In this document: positions 1-11,938 of the stretch, in pieces
How positions within the stretch are numbered: the first letter of the stretch is position 1
How the letters are laid out: each line of letters begins with the position of its first letter
Assembly: GCA_905250115.1 (NCBI GenBank)
Contig: CAJNOI010000015.1
Span: forward strand, 3,283-67,282
Length of the DNA: 64,000 bases
Direction: 5' to 3'
Source of the DNA: Adineta steineri
Lineage: Eukaryota; Rotifera; Eurotatoria; Adinetida; Adinetidae
Position numbers and translations under genes: made by a program
The notes under the pieces: model-generated
What the model was told of the DNA's origin: nothing
Seen by the model: only the letters and a program-made list of their open reading frames with translations
Databases searched by the model: none

Positions 1-255
1 GAGAATGAGAGTCACTGTGTTATGTTGTAATGCAACACTCAAAAATTGTGCCCCAACATCACCGATTCGATTCAAATACATATTTAGTACGATGAGTGTC
101 TGGATGAATAAGTGTAGGTAAGAATATAGCATAAATAAAAAGAGAATGAGATTTACTGTGTTATGTTGTAATGTAACACCCAAAGATTGTGCTCCAACAT
201 CACTGATTCGATTCCGATGCATATTTAGTGTCGTAAGTTTCTAGGTGAAAAAGTG
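1..255. repeat. Two-copy 141-bp tandem repeat
   Basis: Two diverged direct copies begin at 1 (gagaatgaga) and 142 (gagaatgaga) with a period of 141 bases; the first probably starts outside the window. Both share the blocks tgttatgttgtaatg, ttgtgc/ctccaacatcac and tgattcgattc. The copies differ at scattered positions, so the duplication is not recent. No open frame runs through both units. It could be the edge of a longer satellite array. Confidence 0.85.
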
Positions 256-2510
256 GAAGTACAGATGAAGAAAAAATAGTTAGCTGATGTTACATGAGGC
301 TGGAGAAGTGAGATAAATGTTGTTCTGACCCCGTTTCAGGCCCTGTGGATACTATTATGAATATTTTATGAAATTTATATACGGCGTAGTATTGTGATGA
401 TGTGTCGTGAAAATCTGGATAGGAGGAAAGGTTGTTAGTTAATGGAAAATAGTTTGTAAGTCACTTCTGTTCAAAGCAATTGTAAAGCTTAATATTATGT
501 ACTCGCACAACAATGTATTGCTGTAAATGTTTTTGAGCGTAGTAAAGTGTGATGTAGCGCCTGATAGTGTCCCGTAAGTAGGATAAAACATAGTCTCTTG
601 TGAATAGTTAGTGGACAGTTTTCGTTCATGTTCACTGGTCAGACTCGTTGTGTCTTTTACATCATAATTCCGTGTGAATATTGATCTGAGTTTTATTGAT
701 CGATATGATTCATTTAAGTGAGAATGTATATTGATTTCGATAGTTTCTTTCGATGTCAACATACGATTGTGTTCATGAGGTGACATTGATTTATAAGAAG
801 TGAAAAGTCAAACGATTTATTCACTAATGTGAGACTCATTATGAGTAGAACACGAATACAGACTGAAGGATCGTATGAAAAATATCGGTGACGAGTTATT
901 CTCGAAATTTCGTTCTTGGGAAAGTATTCTTCAGATGAATTTCGCTTGAGAGCAATTCTTTAGGAAAAAAATTTGCTTTAGTAGTATTTCTTGAAGAAAT
1001 ATTCCACCTTGATAGTATGAATCTGATTATTGTTACGAGTCAAATTTCTCTGCATCCACAGCCACCGACACCATCAGTCGCATTTGCTCTTGAAGAAGCA
1101 TTTGTCGGAGGTATTTCTCAAGGGAATATCAAAGAGGTTATTTATAACAGGATAAACCAGTTTATGGATGGTTTATTTCTTTCGAAAACTGATTTTTATT
1201 ATTGAAATTTTATTTTAAAAGTGGTGTTTAGATACACGTTAAAAGCAAATAATAATGTTTTGTTCGTTTTTTTTTCGTTGTTATCTAAGCATTGTATATT
1301 TATGACATCATATCTTGATTGAAACGTGGAGTATTTAGAAGAAATTAAAAAGAAAAGGAAAAAAGGAATTATTTTTCTCTGACTACCAGGACACTGTTGA
1401 TATTGTGACAATATAAGAAATGAGGTTTTGGGAAGAGAAAGATGGCTAATGATTTATTTCGGGTAGCAAATAGTTTATTCACGTATATTTTGTTGGAGTC
1501 AATGGATAAAAATTAGAACATCATAATAGAAAAATGTTTACCTGATATCTGTCGTAACTATCTACAATCTTGTTGAATCGTTGACATACATTTCTCATTG
1601 AACATATAATTGTGAAATCTGATTGATGATCCAAAATTCGGTAGACAAGTTCTACCGGTAATGTAAGGAAGTTGGTGATAGTTTGATTTGCCATTGTAAA
1701 TTGTTAACGAAATGCGTGCTGCGTCACTTTATATGTTACTTATATATACTGTTCTTTATCTTATCATTAGATGAGTGGATATTTGTTTTGTCTCATAGAT
1801 TTCACATGATGTTGTAATTACTTGTTGAAAGGAAAAAAACGAAAAAGAATAATACCAGCTAAAAAATGACGGAACCAAGATAACAGCTGTAAGCAACGTT
1901 TTTGTAAAGATTGTTTTAGTGAAATAAAATCGTATATAATATACATGAATATTGAGTTCTCAGTTATAATCAGCAAAGTTTAAATGAATTTCTTTTTTAT
2001 TTCTTTTATTCAAATCTATACTGTTATTTGACCGCGAAATCAAATACATATCTTTCTTCTTATAAGACAATCATACTTATGAATTGAAGAAAACAAAATA
2101 AGACCATTACTTTCATATTTGACGAATTCACTACTGTTTGATCTATTGTTCGGCAATTTTGCTTGAAATATTCAGAATATTTTGCTTCATTTATCGAATT
2201 TTTTCAGATACGATTATTTATAAAAATATTTATTTTATAATACGAAAACTTGAAAAAAAATGTGCATTTATTTTTATCAGGAATAGCAATATTGTAGGTA
2301 AAACCATAAATATAGATTTGATCAACATAAGAACAACCAAATAAAATTGTTTTCATCAAAAAACGTTAATAATTTTGCGAAGTGGTGCTAAAGCTGGAAA
2401 ATAGCTTTCTCAGTGGTATTTAATAGTAAAAGCTTCCTTGTGATTATTGGAAAATTCTGAAATGGTTTTTTCCATTAGCGCTGAAGGGAAAAAGTATGGC
2501 TAATGATAAT
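256..2510. other. Intergenic, no supported gene
   Basis: AT-rich sequence. Short open frames exist on both strands (for example 439-786 minus), but they have no recognisable domain, no splice-site-bounded extension and low-complexity composition. I see no RNA gene or promoter motif that I can defend. Confidence 0.5.
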
Positions 2511-3109
2511 CAGTGGCGCAGCTAGGGGAAGGCAATTGCCCATTTCATTCGGGGATTTACCTATTAAAATTTTACTTTCTCAAAATTGTTTATTTAGTTT
2601 TGAACTAGATTACAACTGTATTTTTTTCTTCCGTTTGAAGCACATATGCAGTCTTTACTTCTTCTTTTTGTGAAGAATTTAGAAAGGAAAGAGCCGCTTC
2701 ATGTATTTTAATTGTAAGTCTGGGTGAATATGAATTTGATTTTATTGGAGAAACGCTGACCACGTAAAGGTAGAGAAAAACAGAGCGAGTCTGTATCAGC
2801 AGCTTCTGCTGAGAGAAGTTTGAGTCAGTTATCGAGAATTAAAAGTTATTGTTAGTCTACAATGAAATAAAATAGGTTAAATGGACTTGCTGCTGCTTAG
2901 ATTGATAAAGATCTCGATATAAATCCAGATGAAATATCGATTTTGGTATTTGAATTTGAAACATAATTGCTATTAACAGAGCCACTAAAATCGACTAAAA
3001 ATACACCTAACTCGACCTTTAGACTTGAGTTTAACACATGTTTGATTAAAAGAACCTTATTTCATTTTTTGTGTATTGTCTACGTTATCAGTACATTGTT
3101 GCGCCACTG
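2511..3109 (+). mobile_element. Decayed hAT-family DNA transposon remnant
   Basis: The segment starts with CAGTGGCGCA (2511-2520) and ends with its exact reverse complement TGCGCCACTG (3100-3109), a terminal inverted repeat of the kind seen in hAT elements. Inside, on the plus strand at about 2789-2965, one frame reads SAERSLSQLSRIKSY, then STMK, then NRLNGLAAA, matching the conserved C-terminal hAT dimerisation block (ERSFSKLKLIK..LRSTM..ERL.GLA). This frame has three in-frame stops (after SYC, after STMK, after GLAAA), so it is dead. No clear 8-bp target duplication flanks it (atgataat left, ctcttgtg right). At about 600 bp most of the transposase has been deleted. Family assignment comes from the motif and the inverted repeat. 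Confidence 0.75.
2789..2965 (+). pseudogene. hAT transposase C-terminal dimerisation domain, inactivated
   Basis: This is the coding fossil inside the hAT element: the residues ERSL.QL.RIKSY and STM...RLNGLA are recognisable, followed by the acidic stretch DKDLDINPDEI. Three in-frame stop codons interrupt about 60 codons. No catalytic DDE region is visible nearby, so only the 3' end of the transposase persists. Confidence 0.7.
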
Positions 3110-3462
3110 CTCTTGTGTGACATGATACTTTTATTTTCTTATAATTCAACTACTTATATTTTACATATTTATTAATTCAGGCAACACTTTACATTCATGC
3201 CTGATATCAATTCTCTATCATAGCCTAAAATAGTTTGATAGCTATGATTTATGATAAACGAAAATATGTATATCATTATATAATATTTATACTTTCAAAA
3301 CATTGCAAAATTTATTTTATAATAGCTTTTAATATGAATACGTTTTAATCAGTGGTGTTAGAACTATATATATATCCGTTTTTTATCCTTATTTTCCCGG
3401 AAAAAACAATAATTTACATATATAAAAAAAATGAAAGTACGTATGAATAAAATATCACTGTC
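3110..3462. other. AT-rich 3' flank of golgin gene
   Basis: This is the region downstream of the golgin-84 stop codon (minus strand). It is AT-rich with simple runs, and no gene is supported. Confidence 0.5.
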
Positions 3463-5937
3463 TTAAGATTTATGTGACATATCAAGTGGATGCATATTTC
3501 CATGAACTTCTGGTGTATATGTAAAAAGTACAATCAATGTCCATAAATGAAGAAGTATAGCATAAAAAAATACACCAAGACGAACAGCTGGATAACGTTT
3601 TAAAAATATTCCCAAACGAATACCAAGTTTATCAATTTCATTAGCAGCTCGTTTAACTTTTTTTGCTATATCAGGATCATATGGTGTTTCACGTAATAAT
3701 GGTATTCGATAACGAAGATTATCCTCATGATCATTATCATATATTCCATTAGTATCCATATCAATTGCTACTGATGTTCCTGTTTGAAAACGTTTTGATG
3801 ATTGTTGTAGAGAATTATTTGTTGTTGTTGTTGAAGAAATTTTCTCATAATCATCTAAACGCTTCTCTAAACGTTCTAATTGCATTGTTAAAGAACTTTT
3901 ATCTGTTTGTAATGTTTCAATAATTGTTTGTTTATGTATTAAAGATTCAGTTAATGTTTGTAAACGTTTTTCTAATTCATCATCATTAACATGATTTATT
4001 GATTTAGCTGTTAATTGTAAACGAAGACGTTCCAATTCACGTTCACGTTCATTTAATTGTGTTAAATGCGTTTGTTTTTGTTTATGAGATTCTTCATGCA
4101 TATAAGTTAATTCTTGTTTTAATTTACGATAATCTTGTTCAGCTAATGCTAAACGTGCACGTTCTTCTTTTAATTGTTCATTTAAATGATTTGTTTGTTC
4201 ATATAATTGATCATCAGCATGTTGAGTAAGTGACTCAGCTTCTTGAAGTTCACTACGTAGTGTATGAATAGTTACTTCACGTGCTTGTAATTCTTGTTTG
4301 AATAATTCATTTTCAACTTTTATTTCTTCATATTGAACATAGGCCCAATTAGAAGGTGTTGATGATGATATAGGTGAACTACCAACAAGATTAACATCCA
4401 TAAGACTTGAATCGTCATTGGTACTAAGTAAATCCGCGTCTATAAAAATCACAAACAAAAAGAAATGTGCGATTATATATTCATACTATGAAATCTGATC
4501 TATATTTGTTTCAGAGAGCTTAATTTTTTTATTATTCATTTACTCGAATACGTAACAGATCAATATTTCCTCACACAGCTGCACTTGTTAAAAAATAAAA
4601 CAATTCTCAAGATTTTCTATTCAGATTTATAATAATAATTGATATTTAACATACCAGATTGATCTCCACTTGAAGATGTGTTAGTTCTATGTTGTACAAT
4701 TTCTTTAAGTTTAACAATTAATTTATCTTTTGTTTGTAAAATTCTTTGTGCTTTAGCTTTATAATCGTTCATATCTTGTTCTAATTGATGAATTAAATTT
4801 TTGGCATGTTTTGTTTGTTGTTGTTGTTCATGAATTTGAAAACGTTCATCATTTAAACGTTTTTCAGCTGCTTTTAGTTGTTCAAGTAATTGTTGTCGTT
4901 CATCATTTGAACGTTTTTCGAATGAATGTTTTTCTTCAATAAGACGTTCATTTTCATTTGAACGTTGTTGTACTTCTTGTTCTAATTGTGTTATACGTGA
5001 TTGTAAAGAATCAAATGCTTGTGATTGTATACCAGATGAATCTGTATGATCTTGTAGTATACGTGCACATTGACTTTGTAATTGTTCACATTGAGAATTT
5101 TTTGTTTTGGCTAACTCATCGGATTCAGCTAAACGAATACGAAGTAATGCTATTTGAGAATCTTTTGCAGATAATGCTTCAGATGCATCTGTATCACGTG
5201 AACGTAAATCACGTAATAATGCATCAGATTCTGCTATCTGATGTTGATGTTGAATCTGTTGACGTTTATATGTTTGTAAATCATTTTCACATTGACGTTT
5301 ATCACGCATCAAAGTTTGAATTTCAGTTTGAAGTGAAGTAATAATTTCATCTTTAAGGCTTGATGATGGATTTGAATCAATATCAGTGTTATTATTAGGT
5401 GTGTCTTGTGTTGATGGAACATTCTATATAAATAAAATATATAAATAGATTAATAATAAAGATTGTCCTTCTTCTTCTTACTAGAACAAGACCTTCATCT
5501 TCATCTTGATATTGTACGGCAGGTGTTATTGATCGTGGTGTATTTGAAGCTGATTTTGATGAAGATTGTTCCGTAGTTTCTGATATATCATCAACAAGCA
5601 TGTTAGGTGAACTAGAAGTACGTGTTGTATCATTGAATACATTGTTCAATGGTGCATTACGATTATTTTTATTATTTACTGATGTTGGAGTATTAAGATA
5701 GTCGATAAGATCGGTATCGTTTGTTTTTTTCGAACGACGATTGCCAGTGTTTAATCGATTTATTGAATTTGAATTTGAAGTTGATTTATTTGATGTATTT
5801 AATGGAGAAGAATCTAATGCTGATTCTTCATTTGATTGTTGTGATGTTGGTTTTATAGCATGTTGATTAATTGCTGCATTTGTTTGTTGATCAACACGAT
5901 TGAGAATATCTTCTGCTTGTTTTAATAACCAAGACAT
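3463..5937 (-). CDS. GOLGA5: Golgin-84 (golgin subfamily A member 5)
   Basis: Golgi-membrane coiled-coil tether. Exons (minus): 5482-5937, 4655-5423, 3463-4439; 2202 bases, 733 aa, close to the roughly 730 aa of vertebrate golgin-84. The N-terminus MSWLLKQAEDILNRVDQ matches the family start (MSWF...AEDLLNRVDQ), which fixes the initiator. Residues 20-180 are Ser/Asn-rich and disordered; about 185-640 is heptad-rich coiled coil (Gln, Glu, Leu, Arg). The C-terminus holds the diagnostic block IRLGIFLKRYPAVRLGVFF, then a membrane anchor (about 695-717, ending LIVLFTYT) and a short lumenal tail PEVHGN. In animals golgin-84 binds Rab1 and CASP and works in intra-Golgi retrograde transport. Both introns are short (58 and 215 bases) with GT-AG ends. 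It stands alone, with an unrelated secreted protein gene upstream. Confidence 0.95.
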
Positions 5938-6571
5938 ATTTAAAATGTAACGTTACAGTTTAAATTGATATAGACTAACGATACTGAAAACAAAAAAATA
6001 GGTGTGTATAAAAAGTGCCACATAACAGAACAGCAGAAAATGACTCATCAAAAAAAACTAATTTAGTTATATTAACCAACTGACTGACAGCAAATAGATG
6101 TCTCTCATGTATTTTGAAACAATATGAGTATATAAGAAGATATGGCGAAGTATCAGAAATGTTATCTACTATTTAAAATGAAGTTATAACTAGTAATAAG
6201 CCCTCTCAGGTATCAGACTTACTGGATTTTGGAGTACTATCAGTATCCTAACAGGAGAAGATGCGCTCTTGCGACATGCAAAATAATTCGATTTTCTATG
6301 TTGGAATCAAGTTAGAAATGATATCCAGTGATATTCCATAGATTACTTTTCTGACAGCTCTCGATCGAAAATGGCTATAAAAAGTTATTCGTTGAGGCGT
6401 AGGACTGAAAGGGTTAAATGAATAAAATATGTTATTTCGTCATCTACTTTTTCTTCTTGTTTCAAAACAACCTTCAATAGTTGTGTATATAACACAAAAG
6501 ATACAGATCGCTGCAAGATCTTATGATTAAGAATGTATTTTATTTATTGAAAAACAATCGTTTATAATTCT
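5938..6571. other. Intergenic, putative promoter side of golgin-84
   Basis: 634 bases between the golgin-84 start codon and the stop codon of the next minus-strand gene. It must hold the golgin promoter, but no TATA box or other element stands out, and no open frame is credible. Confidence 0.4.
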
Positions 6572-7444
6572 TTAAACACCAATTCGTACAGTTATTGTCT
6601 TATCACTAGGAAAATAAAGCGAATCGATATTTAATACTATATTTGACATTCGTTTATTTTCAATCCAACAAGTCGAACCGATTTGAAGTGGACATATGAA
6701 TGTAACTTTTGTTATACAAACAAATGTAAGTAAACGTAAATCATTATCAACAATTTGTTGATGTTGTTGACAAGATAAATTTTCCATATGAAAAAAAGTT
6801 TCTAAATTATTTTTATCATCATTTATAATTAATACATTTGCTTGTTGAATAATATTATTAATCTTAGTATTACATAATATTATATCACTATTTGAATTAT
6901 AATAAATCAGTGTTTCAAATGCGAGTGAAAGTTGAGTACCATTTTTTAAATTAGATTGTTGATCAAATGAATAAAATTTTGTACCGTTAAACCATTGAAA
7001 TGAATTTGTTATTTCAAATAAAATTACTCCAAGACCATAACTAATTTCATTACCTGTATATACATATATACCTGCAATGTCTTTTTGAACATTTCGTAAT
7101 ATTAATGTTCCATGACATTGATCATAAATATTTAATGATACTGAAGAATTAAGTTGATTTTCAAATAAATAACAATTCACTTGTTTATTTATATTTTGTT
7201 TAAATAGATGACGATTTTTATGATCTATACCATCTCGATCATTATATAATGGAATTTCCATCGGAGAATCTAAACGAAGAATTACAACAGCTGGATCTTG
7301 ATTTATTTGTGATATTGCTTTAAGCCATACTTGAATTTGATTTGTTGTTAACATAGACAGAGTGATATCATTATTAATTCCATCAATAGAAATCACACAG
7401 CAATGAAATATCCAAACGAAAAGAGAAGTAACAAGTATTATCAT
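6572..7444 (-). CDS. Secreted Ig-like protein, unrecognised
   Basis: Intronless frame of 290 aa. The N-terminus (MIILVTSLFVWIFHCCVIS) is a good signal peptide. Residues about 85-135 carry an Ig-V-like edge: a cysteine in VNCYLF, another in DQCHGTLILRNV, then KDIAGIYVY, the D-x-(A/G)-x-Y-x-Y signature of Ig strand F, although the usual F-strand cysteine is missing. The C-terminal half has several more cysteines and N-glycosylation sequons (NGT, NLS). No transmembrane segment follows, so secretion is likely. It sits just downstream of two Ig/FN3 receptor genes on the same strand and could be a diverged soluble relative or ligand-binding partner, but I see no convincing residue-level match. The start ATG lies just before the hydrophobic leader. 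Confidence 0.6.
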   Translation of the reverse strand: MIILVTSLFVWIFHCCVISIDGINNDITLSMLTTNQIQVWLKAISQINQDPAVVILRLDSPMEIPLYNDRDGIDHKNRHLFKQNINKQVNCYLFENQLNSSVSLNIYDQCHGTLILRNVQKDIAGIYVYTGNEISYGLGVILFEITNSFQWFNGTKFYSFDQQSNLKNGTQLSLAFETLIYYNSNSDIILCNTKINNIIQQANVLIINDDKNNLETFFHMENLSCQQHQQIVDNDLRLLTFVCITKVTFICPLQIGSTCWIENKRMSNIVLNIDSLYFPSDKTITVRIGV

Positions 7445-7756
7445 GATATATTTTTATAAAAAATGACTTTGATTTTATTCGATTAACTGTAAATCCTTTT
7501 ATTGGGATATTTGATACCTCTGTTAATCGATTTTATATATATATATATATCATACGAGAGAAAAATATTATATTTTTCTATTTTTTTTTAAATAGGATAC
7601 AACATTGAATTAATACATTTCCAGAATAAAAATACAAATAAATTCATATTATCAATAAAAATTTTAAATGAAAACAAACATCATTACGCATTATCTACAT
7701 GAATATGACCAGAATTAAAAACTATATTTAATAACAAAATTAAACTAGTTTTTAAG
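7445..7756. other. Short AT-rich spacer
   Basis: 312 bases between two minus-strand genes, including an (AT)n run near 7536-7550 and an A/T-rich stretch. No gene is seen. The segment is the 3' flank of the receptor gene and the promoter side of the Ig-like gene. Confidence 0.5.
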
Positions 7757-10593
7757 TCAGGATAAAATTTCTGGTGCAGCACATTGATCTATAACTTCAG
7801 TTATATCTGCAATTGAACGATAGTAACGACCACCTGGTATAATGGTAGGATAATAAGGCTAAAATAATATAATATTAAATTAACGAAAATAATAAATCAT
7901 CAAAAAGTTTGTTCACTTTTAATTCACTAGAAGATGTTTTCAATGAATCAAAATATATGAAATTCAAGTACAACTTTACGTTCTTTTCGATTAAGAATCT
8001 ATTTTTATTCTGAAGTAACGAGAAACTTGTCAAAAAGCTTGAAATATGATTTCTAAATACTCTACCTAATCTCTTTTCAAACATACTAAAGATTGTGTTG
8101 TAAAGTCAATATTTCTCTACAAGATTTGGTATTGAACTAAATTGAAGCTATCACTCAATTCATATTATTAACATTTTATCAAGAATCTTGTTCAAAGTCA
8201 AATGCTTTTTTGTCTAGTAATTTAAACTTCTAAATTTTGATTCGTTAGAAACACTTTAAAATGAATTCAACGTGACGAAACATTTCGATTATCTGTTGAA
8301 TTACATATGATTGAGAAATTGAATTATTATGATCTGTTGAGATATTTGATCTTGAACTAGATACTTGGTCTTGAACGTAACGGTCTGGATCTTCACTTCT
8401 ATATGGTGACTCACTGCTACTTTTTACCTAGAATACATACATCATTAGTGATAAGAATTTATTATTATTTGTTATAAATAATAGATAAATAACATTTTTA
8501 TAGTTCAATCAATGTATGAAGCTAGCTGAATTTTCAGAAAAAAAAGTTATTTGTTATTTATAACAGAACACTAACAATAACTTCTCATCTCTGTACTCAT
8601 TCATACTAATAATGTACGTAATATGCCTTACTTGTTTGTATCTTTTTTTACCATTACATATTTTTCGTCGAAAACTAAATATTGAAGGATATCATAAAAC
8701 ATTATTCAATTACTCAATTACTCACAAATAGATAAGACCAGCGATAAAAAGTAAAACTACGACGATAGCAATCACAATAATAAAAAACTTATTTTGAAGA
8801 AACCATTCTTAAATAAAAGAAAATAATATTATTTTTACAAATGAATTTTGTTTTCGAATATCTTACCTAGTCTGCTTAATGTTTTTATTTCTTGACATTC
8901 GGCAACGCCGTCTGGATCAGAATATATCTGTCGACATTTCATGCATATATGATACATAGAATCAGGCGAAAGATTATCAATTAAAATATTATTTCGATTT
9001 GATTCAACAACTGTCCATGTCTGAAGAAGAAATACAAATTCTAAGATGATTATTTTGTGTATTTTTATTTAATTTACTTGATTGCTTGTCGCAGTGAGCT
9101 TTGGTATAACAGTCTTTTCACAAAATGCTGATGGATTTAGAGATGTAATGCTCATTTCAACTTGATTCGATGATATAGCTCGAAGATTAAATCTCGGTTT
9201 TATTCGAAAGACTAAATCAATAGAATAATTCAAATCATTTTATTAGAAAGAAAGGGAGTAAAACAATATTTCGTAAGAATTTTTGAGACATGAGTCAATA
9301 AATCACCATAAACCATTGAAATTTTTAATATTTCACAACTGTTTGATTTAAATGAAAAGTTTTAGTTTTATATATCAATTTCTTGTTCTCCGGGAAGAAT
9401 TGAAAGTGACTAAACTGATTTAGATATGATTTATGAATATTTATTTTGAAAGATTAAAATCCAGTCCTTTTTTTGCACTAGTTGTAAAAACTACAATTTT
9501 ATTTAATAGAATTCCTTTTACAAATGGTCTCGTGTATGGTTTCTTTTTCAATTAAAGAAGTGTCGATTTTAATTAATATAAAACTCATTATTTAGATTAA
9601 ATTGAAAAGAAAAATTTTTCTTTTATATAACTCACCTGGAGTCATATCGAAATTATAAGATGATGGTTCGAAATGTGGTAACATTGCTTTCATTTGCATT
9701 CGTACTCCACTAGGAAACTCTCCGTCTACTGCTGGTTGCCATTTGAATATTAAATTTTCATAATTACTTTCATTTCTTAAGAATTTAAATTGTGGTCTGT
9801 AAGCCATATGCTCAGGACTTGAAAATATAAAATAAGTAATAATTATTTTATAAGTATTACAATCACTTACGAATTAGCAGCTTCTTTAAACTCAAATCGT
9901 ACTGGAAAATCATTTTGAACAGCACGTGCTATTGTCGGTGCTCGAATTACACATTTAATGTATTGTCTGTCATAGACGCGACATTTTTCAGCAAGTTGAA
10001 GTACGCCCGGTGCAGCTAAAAAGGACATGTGTGGGTTTTTTTCGTCTATATCAATCAGACATACATTTATAATGTGAAAGGAAAGAAAAGTAAAATATTT
10101 TATATACTCATGAAAGTGATATCAGTAAAAAGGGAGAGAGACAACGTTATTTCTTTACCTACGACAATAATATCAGCGCGAGTGCCTTTACTCTGTTCGC
10201 CGTTTGAATAACATAGCAAATAGAATATTCCAACATAATTTGTCGATTCAAGTCGAATATGAATCGCTGTTGTATTTAAAGGATTGGTGAATAGTTTTAT
10301 TTCATTCGATGAAATATTTTTAGATAAACTTGCTTCTAACGATGAATTATTTGTTTGATAATTGAAACATGTAAAATTAACAGTACTCGTAGAATTTAGA
10401 ATGACTATATGAGGTCCTAAAAAATAAAAAAATAAAGCTTACAAATTCGGAATCTATATAGAAAAATATTCATACTTATTTCTATGTCTGTTGGACGGAA
10501 TTCAGTTGTAATTGTTTCAGTATAACAAAAATTCATTAGAATAAATAAGATTAAAATGAACAATGATCGACACTGGTTCTGTTTAGTAAACAT
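7757..10593 (-). CDS. Ig/FN3 single-pass receptor 1, cytokine-receptor-like
   Basis: Nine exons (minus): 10476-10593, 10159-10416, 9871-10015, 9636-9817, 9078-9211, 8867-9020, 8726-8807, 8305-8416, 7757-7858; 1287 bases, 428 aa. Order: signal peptide (FILILFILMNFCYT); Ig-like segment (about 40-125; VNFTCF ... GIFYLLCYS); three FN3-like segments (about 126-330), including FKWQP and the typical strand motif LIDNLSPDSMYHICMKC; membrane helix (about 337-357, IIVIAIVVVLLFIAGLIY); and a tail of about 70 aa rich in Ser and Tyr (SPYRSEDPDRY, PYYPTIIPGGRYYR). This architecture resembles gp130/Domeless-type cytokine receptors, but no WSXWS motif is seen, so the function is inferred. The donor of exon 8 is the least certain: a second in-phase GT lies nearby at CGTCAC. 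It is the tandem paralogue of the next gene. Confidence 0.75.
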
Positions 10594-11938
10594 TTCTTTT
10601 TATGACATGAAAAGCAGATTAAAAGACTTGTTGTGCATGTTAACGTTTTTGTTTTTCGCGGATAAAGAAGGAAAAAAAACTGTTTTTGATCAAATTTTAC
10701 CCTTCGTAGAAATTAAACTTTGTGTTCTTGGAAACAAAACATTTAACTAACCAAAAATAAGTATATTGATGATAAATGCATATAAATTATAGAATAATTG
10801 AAAGCCAAATAACTTTAATAGGCTAGAATATTAATTAATATCATTGAAATTCATAATTATAAGCTAAAAATTGTCGCATGGGCCTCGCAAAACACAACGA
10901 TTGTCGGTGAAAGTAAATATGCGTCATGTAACTTGGCAGAAGACGAGGAAGAAGAGAAAGAAGAAGAAAAAATAATCTGTACTTTTTTTTTCTTAACCCA
11001 AGAGAAAAATGTAAATGAAAGTGTTTGTTTAGGAAAGAGAGAGAATATATTTCAAAATCAAAATTATCGATGAAATATAAAAAGAAACTATTTGCTAAAA
11101 GAATTTTACCCTAAGATATATATAACTATTATCTTTTATACATAAAAAAAAACCTGAAAGATCTATCCAAGGTTATCAAATTAATTTCATCTGTTATAGT
11201 TAATTTTATTCAAGAGATTTTTCCCCATATAAAATAAAAAGAAGACTTTGCAGTTTTTTTACAGGTTATTTAAACACAAACCATTGACCTAATATGTTTA
11301 CTTTGTCATAGAATGATTTAAAAAAATATTATTTTCGTATTATTATTTTGTCCCATTAGAGTATGTTGGGAATAATTACTAGGCACCATAAGAAAATGCG
11401 TAATATTTGTCTTTCTACGAAACTGATTTGCTTAGTGAAACAGTAGATACTTCAACTATTTTTAAAAAACGAAACAAACAGTTCTTACTGTACAGATGAA
11501 AAGAAATGTTACTAATAACTTTCGAAATTCTTTTTCTTTGCTGTTGGAATAAAACTACTCATTGAGCAGGGCCGCTCGAACAAAAGTTTTGTCATTGAAA
11601 CATAAGGCTTCCTTTCTCTTTGCATTATAGATGACATAGAAAAGAAATTTCTCAAGTTTTTTTTTCTCTTACTCATTTAAACAAAAAGTATTCTTGAATT
11701 GATGAGAAAAGAAAAGACACTTATTGCTTACATTAAGAATATCCACACTTCTGTATATTGTTCAAGAACAAGTTCAATCAAATATATGACATTTATTTTT
11801 TCTTTATAAAATAAATCTGGACAATAATATTTCATATTTATTTGTCTTAACTTTCCTAATTGACAAATGTGATATACGCTTAATAACGAGAAAATATTTT
11901 CTTTATAAATAAAATAATAAAAAATTGAAAGACTATTA
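10594..11938. other. Intergenic between the two receptor paralogues
   Basis: 1.3 kb of AT-rich DNA with GA-rich patches (10940-10980, 11030-11045). Short frames have no coding support. It must hold the promoter of receptor 1 and the 3' end of receptor 2. Confidence 0.45.

Noticed and set aside
439-786. 115-codon open frame on the minus strand near the left edge
   Set aside because: Low similarity to any domain type I know, no flanking splice logic, composition like the surrounding DNA.
4958-5341. 127-codon plus-strand frame rich in Val, Leu and His
   Set aside because: It is the antisense shadow of the golgin-84 coiled-coil exon.
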